Below, piece after piece: positions 1 through 9,762 of a stretch of 39,839 nt of DNA (positions are counted from its first letter, which is position 1; the number at the start of each line of letters is the position of its first letter). This DNA is from an uncultured Clostridia bacterium (GTDB lineage Bacteria; Bacillota; Clostridia; TANB77; CAG-508). The position numbers and the translations under genes are program-made. Location: NCBI GenBank assembly GCA_944393375.1, contig CALXZX010000001.1, forward strand, positions 70,988-110,826, in the 5' to 3' direction. Below the pieces are notes generated by a model that had not been told where the DNA came from, made no database searches, and was given only the letters and a program-made list of their open reading frames with translations.

Positions 1-164
1 ATCATCTGAAATACAATTGCATAAACTGCTATTTGCAATAATGGATTTAAAAATGACCAAATAACTCCTAAAAATGAATTTTTATATTTTCCTCTAATTT
101 CTTTTTTCACATTTGTTTTTAATAACTCTCGATAATTGTACAAATTTTTAAAAACTTTTAACAT
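1..164 (-). CDS. ABC-2 type polysaccharide export permease, N-terminal part only
   Basis: The gene runs off the left edge, so only the first 54 or so codons are present. The translation starts MLKVFKNLYNYRELL and continues to a stretch reading KYKNSFLGVIWSFLNPLLQ. That stretch is the conserved entry to the first membrane helix of Wzm/TagG-type permeases, which move undecaprenyl-linked glycans out of the cell. The ATG (162-164) follows the stop codon of the glycosyltransferase gene by 3 nt and has an AGAGGAG ribosome binding site. It is therefore the third gene of the operon with the TagH-like ATPase, which is the expected partner. Family assignment rests on the N-terminal motif and the context; the exact substrate cannot be read. 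Confidence 0.8.
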   Translation of the reverse strand, partial: MLKVFKNLYNYRELLKTNVKKEIRGKYKNSFLGVIWSFLNPLLQIAVYAIVFQM

Positions 165-167
165 TGA

Positions 168-2483
168 TTATTCTCCTCTTTTTAGTATCTTTTTTAAAAA
201 TGGATATATATGTAATTTTGTAAGTACAACATAGAATGGATGTTTAATTTTATATTCTAATGTATTTTCATAAAAAAGCATTTTATCTTCTTTATTTTCT
301 AAATTCCAATCTATATCTACATATTTTTTGTTAAAATTCTCTGCTAACCATTTATATTCTACTTGTTCACTAATTAAATATTTTGTTATCAATTCTTTTG
401 TTATGTCTTTATATGGTAACAAATTTTTAGCATTTTCTATTTTTTCTTGATTTGGATTATTTTTTACTTTCTCAAAAATATCTTCCATATTTTTTACCAT
501 ATTATTAATAGTAAATCCATCTAGTACCCTTTTTCTTGCTTCTTTTTTATAATCTTGTAAATTATTAAGAATTTTCTCAATTCCTTCTACATATGGAGTA
601 ACTTCTTCTTCTTTATAATTTAAATCAAAAATGTCTTCTTCTTTTTGTAAACATGGTACAATGACTCCCACTTTTGAATTAATCAATTCCTTCTGTCCTC
701 CCACATCACATGAAACTACAGGAACTCCCATTGCTAATGATTCATATGCTGTTAATGCCAATCCTTCTTTTATAGAACAATTTATTGTTAAATCACTGAT
801 TGCATAAATTTTTTCTGTGTCTTTTACACTTCCCAAGAAAATCATTTTATCTTCTATTTTTTTCTTTTTTACTTCTTTTTTTATTTTGTCTAATAATGGT
901 CCATCTCCTGCAACAATAACCATAAAATCATTTCTTTGTTGATTTAATTTATCTATAATTTCTAATAATAAATATGGCCTCTTTTGTTCTGCTATTCGGC
1001 AAATATAACTGATGACGTATTTTCCGTTTGTTTCAATATGTTTTTCTTTTAATATTTCTTCTTTATTAAATTTTTCTGGATCATAGATTTTTTCATCAAC
1101 ACCAATATATACAGTTCCTAAATCTTCTGGATTTCTATGGAAATGGTCTACTAGTATTTTTTCGCTATTTTTATTGCATAAATAGGTTTTATCGATTACA
1201 GAAGCTATACTACTTGAATCTCTTGAAAAACCTCCATTACGATTATACCATTCTTCCATATGTATATAATCCATAATTGGTATTTGTGGATATGTTACTT
1301 TTAAATATGGTAATATATTGTATCCAAATGTGCTGTTTGTATTAAATATGATATCTACATGGTTCTTTTGGATTAAATAATTGATAAAGCTTATCCAATA
1401 CTTCCTATCTAAAAAAGTTGTTAGATCATATACTTCTGCACTTTCTTCAAATTGTTGTCTCCACTCATTTCTATTTGGCTCTGTTGATACAACTATAAAA
1501 TTGAATTTATTTTTGTCACTACGTTTTAATATATCAAGATTAAATTTATCTGCTCCTCCCATTGTCATCCATGGTATAATCATTAATATATTAATTTTAT
1601 TGTTTTTTGTTTTTTTAGGAATCTCTATTTTATTAAATGTTTCTATAATTTCTTCCCAATCATAATCTTGTTTTGGATATTGAATTGCTTTTTTTAATAT
1701 AAACGCTTCTTTTTTCTCTTTTTGTTCTATTTCTTTGTTTATATTTCTAACATAATTCATGGCTTTTTCTCTATTGTCTTCATTTGATTGTCTTAATTGA
1801 CTTTCTTCTTTTTTCTTTTGACGATACCAAAAACCAAAGAAATTCATTCTAACTGGAAACATGCTTTCTTTCATCATCTTTAGCCATAAACACCAGTCTT
1901 CATATACATTTTTATCTCTTATTTCAAATCCATTCACTTTTAAAAATGCTTCTTTTCTTATCATTGCTGTCATGACTAAAATATTGTCTTGCATCATTTT
2001 TTTAGGTTGATACCATTTTGTCCAGGTATAATATTGTCCATCAAAATTAATAGTATCCGCATATGCCCAACTTGCTTTCGGGTTTGTCTCTAATGTCCAA
2101 TAGGCACATTCTAAATAGGTATCAACAATCAAATCATCTGAATCAAGAAAAACAAGATATTTTACAGATTTACTTATTCTTTCTACTCCGAAGTCTCTTG
2201 CTGCTGCTGGTCCTTCATTTTCTTTATGGTATACTTTTATTCTGTTATCTAATTTTTCGATGTCTTCTAATTTTTTTATATCTTCTTTATTGGTAGAACC
2301 ATCATCTACAATAAGCCATTCAAAATAAGGAAATGTTTGATTTAATACACTATTTACAGTTGTATCTATATATTTGTTGGTATTATAATATGGAGTTATA
2401 ATTGCAATAATGGGTTCTTTTTCTTCATATTGTTCTTTTTCTTTTCTTTGTTTTCCTGGAAATATGTCTTTGTCTATATTCAT
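168..2483 (-). CDS. Bifunctional glycosyltransferase, GT2 domain fused to GT4 domain
   Basis: A 771-residue protein with two sugar transferase domains and no membrane segment. The first (about residues 25-240) is GT-A fold family 2, with VDDGS at 60-63 and the metal-binding DSDD at 114-117. The second (about 298-680) is GT-B fold family 4, opening with ILMIIPWMTMGGADKF and carrying the KEGLALTAYESLAMG nucleotide-sugar motif near residue 600. It probably adds two sugars or extends a glycan exported by the flanking ABC transporter. A reading from TTG at 2507 is possible, but ATG at 2481-2483 is preferred because AAAGGA lies 9 nt before it. It lies between the ATPase and the permease genes. Wall teichoic acid-like polymer or other surface glycan cannot be distinguished. 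Confidence 0.88.
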   Translation of the reverse strand: MNIDKDIFPGKQRKEKEQYEEKEPIIAIITPYYNTNKYIDTTVNSVLNQTFPYFEWLIVDDGSTNKEDIKKLEDIEKLDNRIKVYHKENEGPAAARDFGVERISKSVKYLVFLDSDDLIVDTYLECAYWTLETNPKASWAYADTINFDGQYYTWTKWYQPKKMMQDNILVMTAMIRKEAFLKVNGFEIRDKNVYEDWCLWLKMMKESMFPVRMNFFGFWYRQKKKEESQLRQSNEDNREKAMNYVRNINKEIEQKEKKEAFILKKAIQYPKQDYDWEEIIETFNKIEIPKKTKNNKINILMIIPWMTMGGADKFNLDILKRSDKNKFNFIVVSTEPNRNEWRQQFEESAEVYDLTTFLDRKYWISFINYLIQKNHVDIIFNTNSTFGYNILPYLKVTYPQIPIMDYIHMEEWYNRNGGFSRDSSSIASVIDKTYLCNKNSEKILVDHFHRNPEDLGTVYIGVDEKIYDPEKFNKEEILKEKHIETNGKYVISYICRIAEQKRPYLLLEIIDKLNQQRNDFMVIVAGDGPLLDKIKKEVKKKKIEDKMIFLGSVKDTEKIYAISDLTINCSIKEGLALTAYESLAMGVPVVSCDVGGQKELINSKVGVIVPCLQKEEDIFDLNYKEEEVTPYVEGIEKILNNLQDYKKEARKRVLDGFTINNMVKNMEDIFEKVKNNPNQEKIENAKNLLPYKDITKELITKYLISEQVEYKWLAENFNKKYVDIDWNLENKEDKMLFYENTLEYKIKHPFYVVLTKLHIYPFLKKILKRGE

Positions 2484-2511
2484 ACTCTCAATCCTTTCTA
2501 GGTACAAATTT

Positions 2512-3258
2512 TTAACTGATTGCTTTTATATATTCATCTACTACTTTTTCCGTGTCTCCATCCATTTTGATTTTTCCGTCACATAGCCAAATGGTTCGAT
2601 TACATAACTTTCTTACAGATTCCATACTGTGTGTGACAAATACCATTGTCTTTCCTTGATTTTTCAATTCTAACATTTTATCAAAACATTTATTTTGAAA
2701 ATGTTCATCTCCAACAGATAATATCTCATCAATTAGCAAAATATCTGCATCTACATTTATAGCAACTGAAAATGCAAGCCTCATATACATTCCTGATGAA
2801 TATGTTCTTACTGGATTATCTATAAAATTCTGTAATTCTGAAAATTCTATAATATTTTCCAATCTGTCATCAATTTCCTTCTTAGTCAAACCAAAAATAG
2901 AAGCATTAAAATATATATTTTCTCTACCAGAAAAGTCAGGATGGAACCCTGCACCTAATTCTAGTAAAGAAGTCAATTTTCCGTGTGTTTCTATTCTTCC
3001 TTTATTTGGATAGATAATTTTTGTAAGCAACTTTAATAAAGTTGATTTTCCACTTCCATTCGTTCCAATTAATGCAACAACTTCGCCTTTTTTTATCTTT
3101 GCATTAATGCCTTTTAAAACTTCTCTTTTTTCTTTTCTATTTCTTGAAAATAGAAATAATAATTTTTCTTTTATGGTATTTGCCTTATCTAAATACACAT
3201 TAAATGTTTTATAAACATCATCTATAATAATACTATATTCTTCTTGATTTTCTTGCAT
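2512..3258 (-). CDS. tagH: Polysaccharide/teichoic acid export ABC transporter ATPase (TagH/Wzt type)
   Basis: A 248-residue nucleotide-binding subunit that powers export of lipid-linked glycans. It has Walker A GTNGSGKST (65-73), an ABC signature YSSGM (153-157), Walker B ILLIDE (173-178) with catalytic Glu178, and switch His210. The segment ELGAGFHPDFSGRENIY (100-116) is typical of the TagH/Wzt/RfbB subfamily, as is the N-terminal insertion with basic residues before Walker A. No C-terminal carbohydrate-binding extension is present, so it resembles short ATPases that do not select a capped glycan end. It is the first gene after the promoter at 3327-3354, with GGAGAGG as ribosome binding site, and is followed by the glycosyltransferase and permease genes. 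Confidence 0.92.
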   Translation of the reverse strand: MQENQEEYSIIIDDVYKTFNVYLDKANTIKEKLLFLFSRNRKEKREVLKGINAKIKKGEVVALIGTNGSGKSTLLKLLTKIIYPNKGRIETHGKLTSLLELGAGFHPDFSGRENIYFNASIFGLTKKEIDDRLENIIEFSELQNFIDNPVRTYSSGMYMRLAFSVAINVDADILLIDEILSVGDEHFQNKCFDKMLELKNQGKTMVFVTHSMESVRKLCNRTIWLCDGKIKMDGDTEKVVDEYIKAIS

Positions 3259-3326
3259 ATTTTATCTCATTCCTCTCCAAAGTTTAATTTTTTTAAACCC
3301 TTTTTCTTATCTGTTAAGCTTTGCTT

Positions 3327-3354
3327 ATTATATCATAATTTGTCATATTGTAAA
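3327..3354 (-). promoter_or_regulatory. Sigma-A-type promoter for the tagH glycan-export operon
   Basis: On the minus strand the -35 box is TTTACA (3349-3354), the spacer is 16 nt and the -10 box is TATAAT (3327-3332) with an extended TGA in front. Transcription would start near 3320, about 60 nt ahead of the tagH ATG. Inferred from motif match only. Confidence 0.6.
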
Positions 3355-3371
3355 GTAAAAATAATTTAACT

Positions 3372-4598
3372 TTATTCAAATTGAAAATTTTTTTCAATAT
3401 AAAAAGACGATGGATTATATATCATTAATACAATATCTGGTTTATATTCTTTTATGTATTCTATTTCACTTCCTTCAAAATGTCTTAAATCAATTGTTCT
3501 TAATTCCTTTACTCTTAAAGATAAGAAAGAAGAAAATGGCAATCCATAAGAATCTTGAATAACTAATACTTTTTTGTCAGATTCAGATGTTTCATTTTGA
3601 ATGATAATTTCTGGGAAATCTCCTCCAAAATAACAAGCATATTTGTTTAATAAAATATCATCATCTAATAAATCTTTTACAATAATGGTATCTTCAAAAC
3701 TGCCATTTTTTATATCCCCACTCTTATTAACTGATAATTGGGTTTCAAAGTTAGGTAATATGTATTCAAAATCTTCTACTCCACCATAAAATCTTCCATT
3801 TCGTTTTCCAATAGAACCTAAATAAGCATTTTTTTGTGTGATAATATGATAATGATTTATATCTGTGTAAAAACTATCCATGTTAAAATTATATTCATTG
3901 TTTAATATTTCACTGATATGATTCACTGCTTCAAATGCTGTTTTTATTTTCCAATGATGGTCTGTTACAAAATATTCTTCTCGTGTTGGCATTTCTTTAA
4001 AATATTCTCTTAAATCTACTGTTTCAACTTGTTGTTCATTTAATGTTTTTAATAGAACATCTGCATTTTCATTTGCGTAATCGATAACCCCTGTTGGTAA
4101 TTCCGCATTATCTCTTATTTTGTATGGTGCTTGAATATATATAAAAGGAATTCCTTCTTCATTGATACTCTTTTGCAATTCAGCAATATGATTTGCTTTT
4201 GTTACCATATCTTCTTTCTTTTGAAGAAATGTTAACATTCCATTGTTAAGTTTTACAACATCTCTTGTGGGATCATTACTATCTTCTAAATAATTTTTAA
4301 AAAGAATTCTTTGTACAAGACCATATATATCTACAAATTCATCTTTTCCATATATTTCTTCATTAAACATGGTTTCTGTATTTTTAGTTAATTCAACTAC
4401 CTTTTCATATCCATCTGTTTGACTGTTTTCAAAAATAGCAACTACTTGTGCTTTTAATTCTTCATACTTTGAAAAAACTGTAAAAATTAATGTAGAAAAA
4501 ATGATGGCTAAAAATACGATAGCTACCACCTTTTCTTCAGTAATCTTATATTTTTTTATTGTGATTAATTCTTGATTATCTTTCATGTTTATTTGCAT
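3372..4598 (-). CDS. DHHW/AlgX-like SGNH protein, O-acetylation partner of the MBOAT protein
   Basis: A 408-residue protein with a single N-terminal membrane helix (about 23-43) and an extracellular domain. It carries DHHW at 213-216, the hallmark of the DHHW family related to AlgX/AlgJ, and QDSYG (348-352), which fits the Ser block of an SGNH-type esterase/transferase. In characterised systems an MBOAT membrane protein moves acetyl groups across the membrane and a protein of this type transfers them to the polysaccharide. The MBOAT gene lies directly upstream here (gap about 100 nt), so the pair probably O-acetylates a wall polymer. The first ATG has AGGAAAGGA directly before it; the alternative start four codons later (4586) gives a more relaxed spacing. 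It is the last gene of the wall-polymer operon. Confidence 0.82.
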   Translation of the reverse strand: MQINMKDNQELITIKKYKITEEKVVAIVFLAIIFSTLIFTVFSKYEELKAQVVAIFENSQTDGYEKVVELTKNTETMFNEEIYGKDEFVDIYGLVQRILFKNYLEDSNDPTRDVVKLNNGMLTFLQKKEDMVTKANHIAELQKSINEEGIPFIYIQAPYKIRDNAELPTGVIDYANENADVLLKTLNEQQVETVDLREYFKEMPTREEYFVTDHHWKIKTAFEAVNHISEILNNEYNFNMDSFYTDINHYHIITQKNAYLGSIGKRNGRFYGGVEDFEYILPNFETQLSVNKSGDIKNGSFEDTIIVKDLLDDDILLNKYACYFGGDFPEIIIQNETSESDKKVLVIQDSYGLPFSSFLSLRVKELRTIDLRHFEGSEIEYIKEYKPDIVLMIYNPSSFYIEKNFQFE

Positions 4599-4700
4599 TC
4601 CTTTCCTGTCCTAATGTCTTAAGTTGGAAAAGAATTAAAATTCGGCAAGATAAAATGAATTTGAAATTTGATCAACGCCAAAATTATAATTATTTTTCAA

Positions 4701-6116
4701 CTAAAAATTAAAATATATAAATGGATTATATGTTCCCTTTATAATGTAGCTTAGACATACATAAAAAATGAGAATTGTAGCTACTCCATATATTATTTTA
4801 AATCCTTTGTTATCTCTGTATTTTGGTAATACTTTTCCAAGAGGAATACTAAACAAAATTCCTAATAACATATAGATTCCATATTCCTTTAAATATAAAA
4901 TTGCTTCTGAATTGATAAAGGCATTTCCCATAAATCCGAATAAGCTTTTTATATATTGTATCGCATAACCTAAATTATCACTTCTAAATAATACCCATCC
5001 TATCATAACAAAGAACACTGTGTAAATGTGTTGACATATAATCAGTAGCTTATTTTTCGTTTGTTTTTTATCTATCTTTGTCAGTTTTTCAATTGTTAAC
5101 AATACAAAATAGAAAATTCCCCATGCGATAAATGTCCAATTAGCACCATGCCACAATCCTGTTAAAGACCAAACAATGAATAAGTTTAATATTAGCCTTT
5201 TTTTACCGACTCTACTTCCTCCTAGTGGAATATACACATAATCCCTAAACCATGTCCCTAAAGATATATGCCATCTTCTCCAGAACTCTGTAATCGTTTT
5301 TGAAATATAAGGGAAATTAAAGTTTTCTTCTAATTCAAAGCCAAACATTTTGGCAAGTCCTATCGCCATATCAGAATATCCACTAAAGTCAAAATAAATT
5401 TGTAATGTATAACTAATGATTCCTAGCCATGCTAAAAGAACAGATAGTTCAGAGGGTATCATTCCAAATGTATAATCTGCTACGATTGCCAAAGAATTAG
5501 ATAATAACACTTTTTTTGCTAATCCTTTGATAAATCGTTGTACACCTTGTGAAAATTTTTCAAATGTTTCTTTTCTTTGCTCTATCTGTTCTGCTATTGT
5601 TTTATATCGTACAATTGGTCCTGCTATTAATTGTGGAAAAAAGGCAATATATAATCCCATATTTAATGGATTTTTCTGTGCCTCTGCATCTTTTTTATAA
5701 ATATCTAATACATAAGATATTGCTTGGAATGTAAAAAATGAAATTCCAATTGGTAATACAATATTAGGTACAACAAAATTTGTATGAAAAAAAGCATTTG
5801 TATTGCTAATAATAAAATTCAAATATTTGAAAACACCTAATATAGATAAATTGAAAATAAACATAAGAACAATCACGATTCTTACTTTTATCTTATTTTC
5901 TCTATACTTATCTACTAACCCTCCAAAAAACCAGTTGGCTATGATTGATAATAACATAATTAATACAAAATAGGGTTCTCCCCAAGCATAAAATAATATA
6001 CTGACCAAAAACAAAAATACATTTTTTAATGTCTTTGTTTTTCTTAATAGACCATAATATATTGCTATCACTATTGGTAAAAAGATGATAATAAATGTTG
6101 TTGTTGAAAATAGCAT
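4701..6116 (-). CDS. MBOAT family membrane O-acyltransferase (AlgI/PatA/DltB-like)
   Basis: A 471-residue polytopic membrane protein, the usual size for AlgI-like acyltransferases. Family signatures are WRRWHISLGTWFRDY (279-293), with His283, and LTGLWHGANW (318-327), with the catalytic-type His323. FSGYSDMAIGLAKMFGF (244-260) is a further conserved loop. The protein is expected to pass acetyl groups from the cytoplasm through the membrane to an extracellular acceptor enzyme. The DHHW protein encoded next is the likely partner, which favours AlgI/PatA-type polysaccharide O-acetylation over DltB-type alanylation; no dltA or dltC is present. GGAGA precedes the ATG. It follows the pyruvyl transferase gene by 11 nt. 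Confidence 0.9.
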   Translation of the reverse strand: MLFSTTTFIIIFLPIVIAIYYGLLRKTKTLKNVFLFLVSILFYAWGEPYFVLIMLLSIIANWFFGGLVDKYRENKIKVRIVIVLMFIFNLSILGVFKYLNFIISNTNAFFHTNFVVPNIVLPIGISFFTFQAISYVLDIYKKDAEAQKNPLNMGLYIAFFPQLIAGPIVRYKTIAEQIEQRKETFEKFSQGVQRFIKGLAKKVLLSNSLAIVADYTFGMIPSELSVLLAWLGIISYTLQIYFDFSGYSDMAIGLAKMFGFELEENFNFPYISKTITEFWRRWHISLGTWFRDYVYIPLGGSRVGKKRLILNLFIVWSLTGLWHGANWTFIAWGIFYFVLLTIEKLTKIDKKQTKNKLLIICQHIYTVFFVMIGWVLFRSDNLGYAIQYIKSLFGFMGNAFINSEAILYLKEYGIYMLLGILFSIPLGKVLPKYRDNKGFKIIYGVATILIFYVCLSYIIKGTYNPFIYFNF

Positions 6117-6127
6117 TTTTGTTTCTC

Positions 6128-7192
6128 CTATTCTTTGTTATGTAACCAATTTTCTAATTCATTAAATTGGTTTTCTGCTTCTTTGATTACTTTTTTTAAT
6201 TTATAATTACTTGCTCTTTTAAAATAATATTTTCTCAATATTGTTTCATAATTCATATCTCTAATAGGTTGATATCTACTAAAAAACTTTGATTCTTCAA
6301 TAACCGTTTCTTGTTTTTTACTATATGTTAAATTATAAATTTTTTGTCTATATAACATAGATAATATCATGGAATGAAATCTTCCACATACCATATATTC
6401 CATTTTTGCATATTTTTCTAAATATTGTTCTATATTTTCTCTAAAAATTTCTACTTGAACATTGTTTTTATATTCTTCTGGTACAGTTGATAGGATATTT
6501 TGAATTGCTTCACTATCCTTTTCAAATTCTGAAAATCCAAATAATGTTACCTTGTAATTTCTTTTTGCAAATTTGATAATAATTCTCTTAATAAAGTCAT
6601 TATAAGCACCTTCTTTTTCTTTTAAGTCTTCTCTAATGGCTAAACTAATAACGGAAATCCCTATTGTATTTTTTTCTTTTTCTATATTTTCTACTGGTAG
6701 TGTAAAAGCCATATCTGGTGCTTGTCTTACTTGTGGAATTTCTTTAAATAAATTATATGATTTCTTATCACGAAAACAAATTCCTCCACATAGTGAATAT
6801 GTTTCTTTTGCTAAATTCAAATATTCTTCTGTTTGATATGGGCCAAAATTGCAAGACATATAAAAGAATTTTTTATTTTTTTCATTACATCTTTTCACAA
6901 ATCTATTTACTTCTTTTAATTCATGTCTTGCATATTCTGATTCCATAAAGATAGAGCCGCCTACATAAAGGTAGGCGTCAAAATCTTCTATATGTATTTT
7001 ATCAAAATCTCTATTTTCATAAAGATAATGTAAATTCTCAAAATTTTGATATACTTTTTCATATTCTTTTTCTACAACATGTATATAAAAATCAATATTT
7101 GGATATCTCTTTAATAGTAAATAGATAAATAAATTATCTCCTAAATTCACTTTTGTATAAGCAAATAGTAAAATTTTGGTCTTATTTCCCAT
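6128..7192 (-). CDS. Polysaccharide pyruvyl transferase family protein (CsaB/WcaK type)
   Basis: A 354-residue soluble protein of the PF04230 family, which adds ketal-linked pyruvate from phosphoenolpyruvate to sugars or otherwise modifies surface glycans. The N-terminal KILLFAYTKVNLGDNLF contains the typical N-x-GD nucleotide-fold start, and VCGRFHSMILSML near residue 268 matches the conserved C-terminal RFH-x-hydrophobic motif. In Bacillus, CsaB pyruvylates the secondary wall polymer that holds SLH-domain proteins. Here the gene sits between a wall amidase gene and an O-acetylation pair, so modification of the wall polymer is the natural reading. AAGGGGA precedes the ATG. Substrate and exact reaction are inferred. 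Confidence 0.85.
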   Translation of the reverse strand: MGNKTKILLFAYTKVNLGDNLFIYLLLKRYPNIDFYIHVVEKEYEKVYQNFENLHYLYENRDFDKIHIEDFDAYLYVGGSIFMESEYARHELKEVNRFVKRCNEKNKKFFYMSCNFGPYQTEEYLNLAKETYSLCGGICFRDKKSYNLFKEIPQVRQAPDMAFTLPVENIEKEKNTIGISVISLAIREDLKEKEGAYNDFIKRIIIKFAKRNYKVTLFGFSEFEKDSEAIQNILSTVPEEYKNNVQVEIFRENIEQYLEKYAKMEYMVCGRFHSMILSMLYRQKIYNLTYSKKQETVIEESKFFSRYQPIRDMNYETILRKYYFKRASNYKLKKVIKEAENQFNELENWLHNKE

Positions 7193-7207
7193 AACAAGTC
7201 CCCTTTT

Positions 7208-9751
7208 CTATTGAATCGTTACTTTTATTTTTTTCTCAAACATTCCATCTAATGTTCTTACAACAATATTCGTTGTTCCTTTTTTCAATCCTCTAAAACG
7301 ATTATTGTATACTCTTATGATTTCAGGATTTTCTGCATACCACTCTAATTGCGTATTTTGACTATTTTGTGGTGTGCATGTATATGTTAAATCAACTGCT
7401 TCATTAACACTTGCTACATATTCTTCTTTGTCTGTAATAATGTCTTCCACATATACTTTTCCCTTTTTTTGTACTTTTACTTTAATTCTTTTTTCTAAAC
7501 TACCATCTCTTGTTTTGACAATAACTTCTGCTACCCCTTCTTTTAATCCTCTAAATCGATTGTTATATACTCTCAAAATTTCTGGGTTACTTGATATCCA
7601 ATCAAATTCTGCATTTGTAGCATATTCTGGTGTATAGCTAAAAGGAATGTCTACTGCTTCGTTCTCATAAACTGTATATTCTATTGTATTTAATACAATA
7701 TCTTTTACTTTTCCTGGGTCTTTTATGGTAACTTTTATCTTCTTTACATATAATCCGTCTAATGTTTTTACAACAATATTTGTTGTTCCTTTTGCAAGTC
7801 CTCTAAAACGATTATTATATACACGAATAATATTAGGATTTTCTGCATACCATTCAAATTGAGCATTGGTACTATTTGCAGGTGCATAATTATATGAAAG
7901 GTCAATAGCTTGACCAATATAAGCTGTATATTCTTCTTGGTCTGTCGTTACACTTTCTACATATGTTTTCCCTGGTTTTACAACTTTTACTTGAATTCTT
8001 TTTTCAACTACTGGACCTGTACGTGTTCTGATAATGACTTCTGCTGTTCCTTCTTTTAATCCTCTAAATCGATTGTTATATACTCTCAAAATATCAGGGT
8101 TTGATGAAATCCAATCCAATTCTCCATTTGTTGCAAACTCTGGTGTAACCTTATATGAAATATCCACTGCTTGATTTTCATTTATTGTATATTCTGCCTT
8201 GTCTAATATAATATCTTGCACTTTTCCTGGATCTTTGATAGTTACTTTTATTCTTTTTTCAACAACTGGACCTGTACGTGTTCTAATAATGACTTCTGCT
8301 GTTCCTGCTTTTAATCCTCTAAATCGATTATCATATACTCTTAAAATATCAGGATTTGATGAAATCCAATCTAATTCTCCATTTGTTGCATTTTCTGGTG
8401 TAATCTTAAATGGAATATCAATTGCTTCATTTATATTAATTTGATAATCTGTTTTTTCTAACTGAATATCTTCTAAGTAGATTTTTGAAGGGTCTTTTAC
8501 ATATACTTCACAACTTACTTGTTTTCCACCTGCAATAGATGTTGCTGTAATAGTTGATTTTCCTTCTTTTAATCCTCTAAAATGTCCATTCCATATACGT
8601 ACAACTTCAGGATCTGAAGATTCCCATACTAGTGTTTGATTTGTTGCATTACTTGGAGTAAAGCTAACAATAATATCTCCTGTTTCATTTATATTAACCG
8701 TTTGTGATGTTTTATCAACTGTAATATTGGTTACAGGGACTGCTGGTTTCGTTACTCTAACCGTACATTTTGCAATTCTTTGATTGTTCCAACTAATTGC
8801 TGTAATTGTTGACACACCTTCTTTTAAGCCCCTTATATGTCCATTCCATACTCTGACAACATCTGGATTAGATGAATACCAATCTGCTCCTTGCATATAT
8901 GCATTTGTTGGTGTAATGATTGTATTTAATTGTGCAGTTGGTTCTGGATTTGTATTACTAATTTCTAATTCCAATTCTGTTTTGTCTAATCTCATTTGTC
9001 TAACAGGTTTTCTTCCCTGTCCTTTTAATTGCAAATTATATGCTTCAACAATTCCTTGTGCATCTGCTACACCTAAATTCTTTAATTTTGCATCAGAATT
9101 AAGGAACTGTTGACAGTCTGCATCACTACTAATATAACAATGTTCTACTAATAAAGAACGAATTCCATAATTCATTGGATATCGAATAATACCATAATAA
9201 TCTTTTACCACTCCACTTGGATACCATTCATTTGGTCGTCCTGAACGTGTAGAAACACCATGGTCTTGTAATCCTAATCTGGCAAGTCTATATAGTATTT
9301 TCTCTCCTACCATCTTACTTCCTTCATAATATTCTACTTGAGAATTATCTTGTGTTACCCAAACTTCTGCACCTCTAGCTGATTGTGACCCACTTGAATT
9401 AATATGAATACTAACAACTAAATCTGCATTATAATTTTTTGCAAACTCACCTCTATCATATATACTAGGGCAATCTGCATATCTCGTCAAATAAACTTTC
9501 ACACCTTCATATCTTTCTAGTTCTTGTTTGGCATAAGTAGCTATTTTATAATTAATATCTGATTCTTTTAATCCAAATCTGCTATTAGAAGCACCTGGAT
9601 CTGAGCCACCATGGCCCGGATCCAATACAACAACAAAATTTCCTTCTTCATCGGCTGCATTGACTGTTGTTTGTAAAATTCCAATACATGCAAAAGCCAT
9701 AATCATTATGATAATGATTTGAAAAACTCTTTTCATCATATTTAATTTCAT
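7208..9751 (-). CDS. Secreted N-acetylmuramoyl-L-alanine amidase with seven Ig-like repeats
   Basis: An 847-residue exported enzyme. A signal peptide (about 1-32, cleavage near VNA-A) is followed by a zinc-dependent Amidase_3 domain (about 37-240) with LDPGHGG (His47), Glu63, SIHINSS (His116) and the catalytic-type Glu203 in LVEHCY. This fold cleaves the bond between muramic acid and the stem peptide. The remaining 600 residues are seven BIG_2-like repeats of about 85 residues, each with a signature like RVYNNRFRGLKEG. The same repeat fills the C-terminus of the upstream glucosaminidase (gap 11 nt). Repeats probably bind wall or glycan. Start may be Met1 or Met5, since GGGGAAAGGA lies immediately before the first ATG. 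Confidence 0.92.
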   Translation of the reverse strand: MKLNMMKRVFQIIIIMIMAFACIGILQTTVNAADEEGNFVVVLDPGHGGSDPGASNSRFGLKESDINYKIATYAKQELERYEGVKVYLTRYADCPSIYDRGEFAKNYNADLVVSIHINSSGSQSARGAEVWVTQDNSQVEYYEGSKMVGEKILYRLARLGLQDHGVSTRSGRPNEWYPSGVVKDYYGIIRYPMNYGIRSLLVEHCYISSDADCQQFLNSDAKLKNLGVADAQGIVEAYNLQLKGQGRKPVRQMRLDKTELELEISNTNPEPTAQLNTIITPTNAYMQGADWYSSNPDVVRVWNGHIRGLKEGVSTITAISWNNQRIAKCTVRVTKPAVPVTNITVDKTSQTVNINETGDIIVSFTPSNATNQTLVWESSDPEVVRIWNGHFRGLKEGKSTITATSIAGGKQVSCEVYVKDPSKIYLEDIQLEKTDYQININEAIDIPFKITPENATNGELDWISSNPDILRVYDNRFRGLKAGTAEVIIRTRTGPVVEKRIKVTIKDPGKVQDIILDKAEYTINENQAVDISYKVTPEFATNGELDWISSNPDILRVYNNRFRGLKEGTAEVIIRTRTGPVVEKRIQVKVVKPGKTYVESVTTDQEEYTAYIGQAIDLSYNYAPANSTNAQFEWYAENPNIIRVYNNRFRGLAKGTTNIVVKTLDGLYVKKIKVTIKDPGKVKDIVLNTIEYTVYENEAVDIPFSYTPEYATNAEFDWISSNPEILRVYNNRFRGLKEGVAEVIVKTRDGSLEKRIKVKVQKKGKVYVEDIITDKEEYVASVNEAVDLTYTCTPQNSQNTQLEWYAENPEIIRVYNNRFRGLKKGTTNIVVRTLDGMFEKKIKVTIQ
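7211..8998 (-). repeat. Seven tandem Ig-like (BIG_2-type) coding repeats of the amidase
   Basis: Seven units of roughly 255 bp. Two early units use the variant WNGH(I/F)RGLKEG; the others use Y(N/D)NRFRGL(K/A)xG. Neighbouring units alternate between WISSNPDILRVY and WYAENPNIIRVY types, and some are nearly identical at the DNA level, which suggests recent duplication or gene conversion. Confidence 0.85.
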
Positions 9752-9762
9752 TCCTTTCCCCT

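Noticed and set aside
4599..4700. Internal promoter or terminator between the MBOAT and DHHW genes
   Set aside because: Only weak matches (TTGATC-N16-TTATCT, partial AGTTGAAAA/TTTTCCAACT pairing) are seen in this AT-rich gap.
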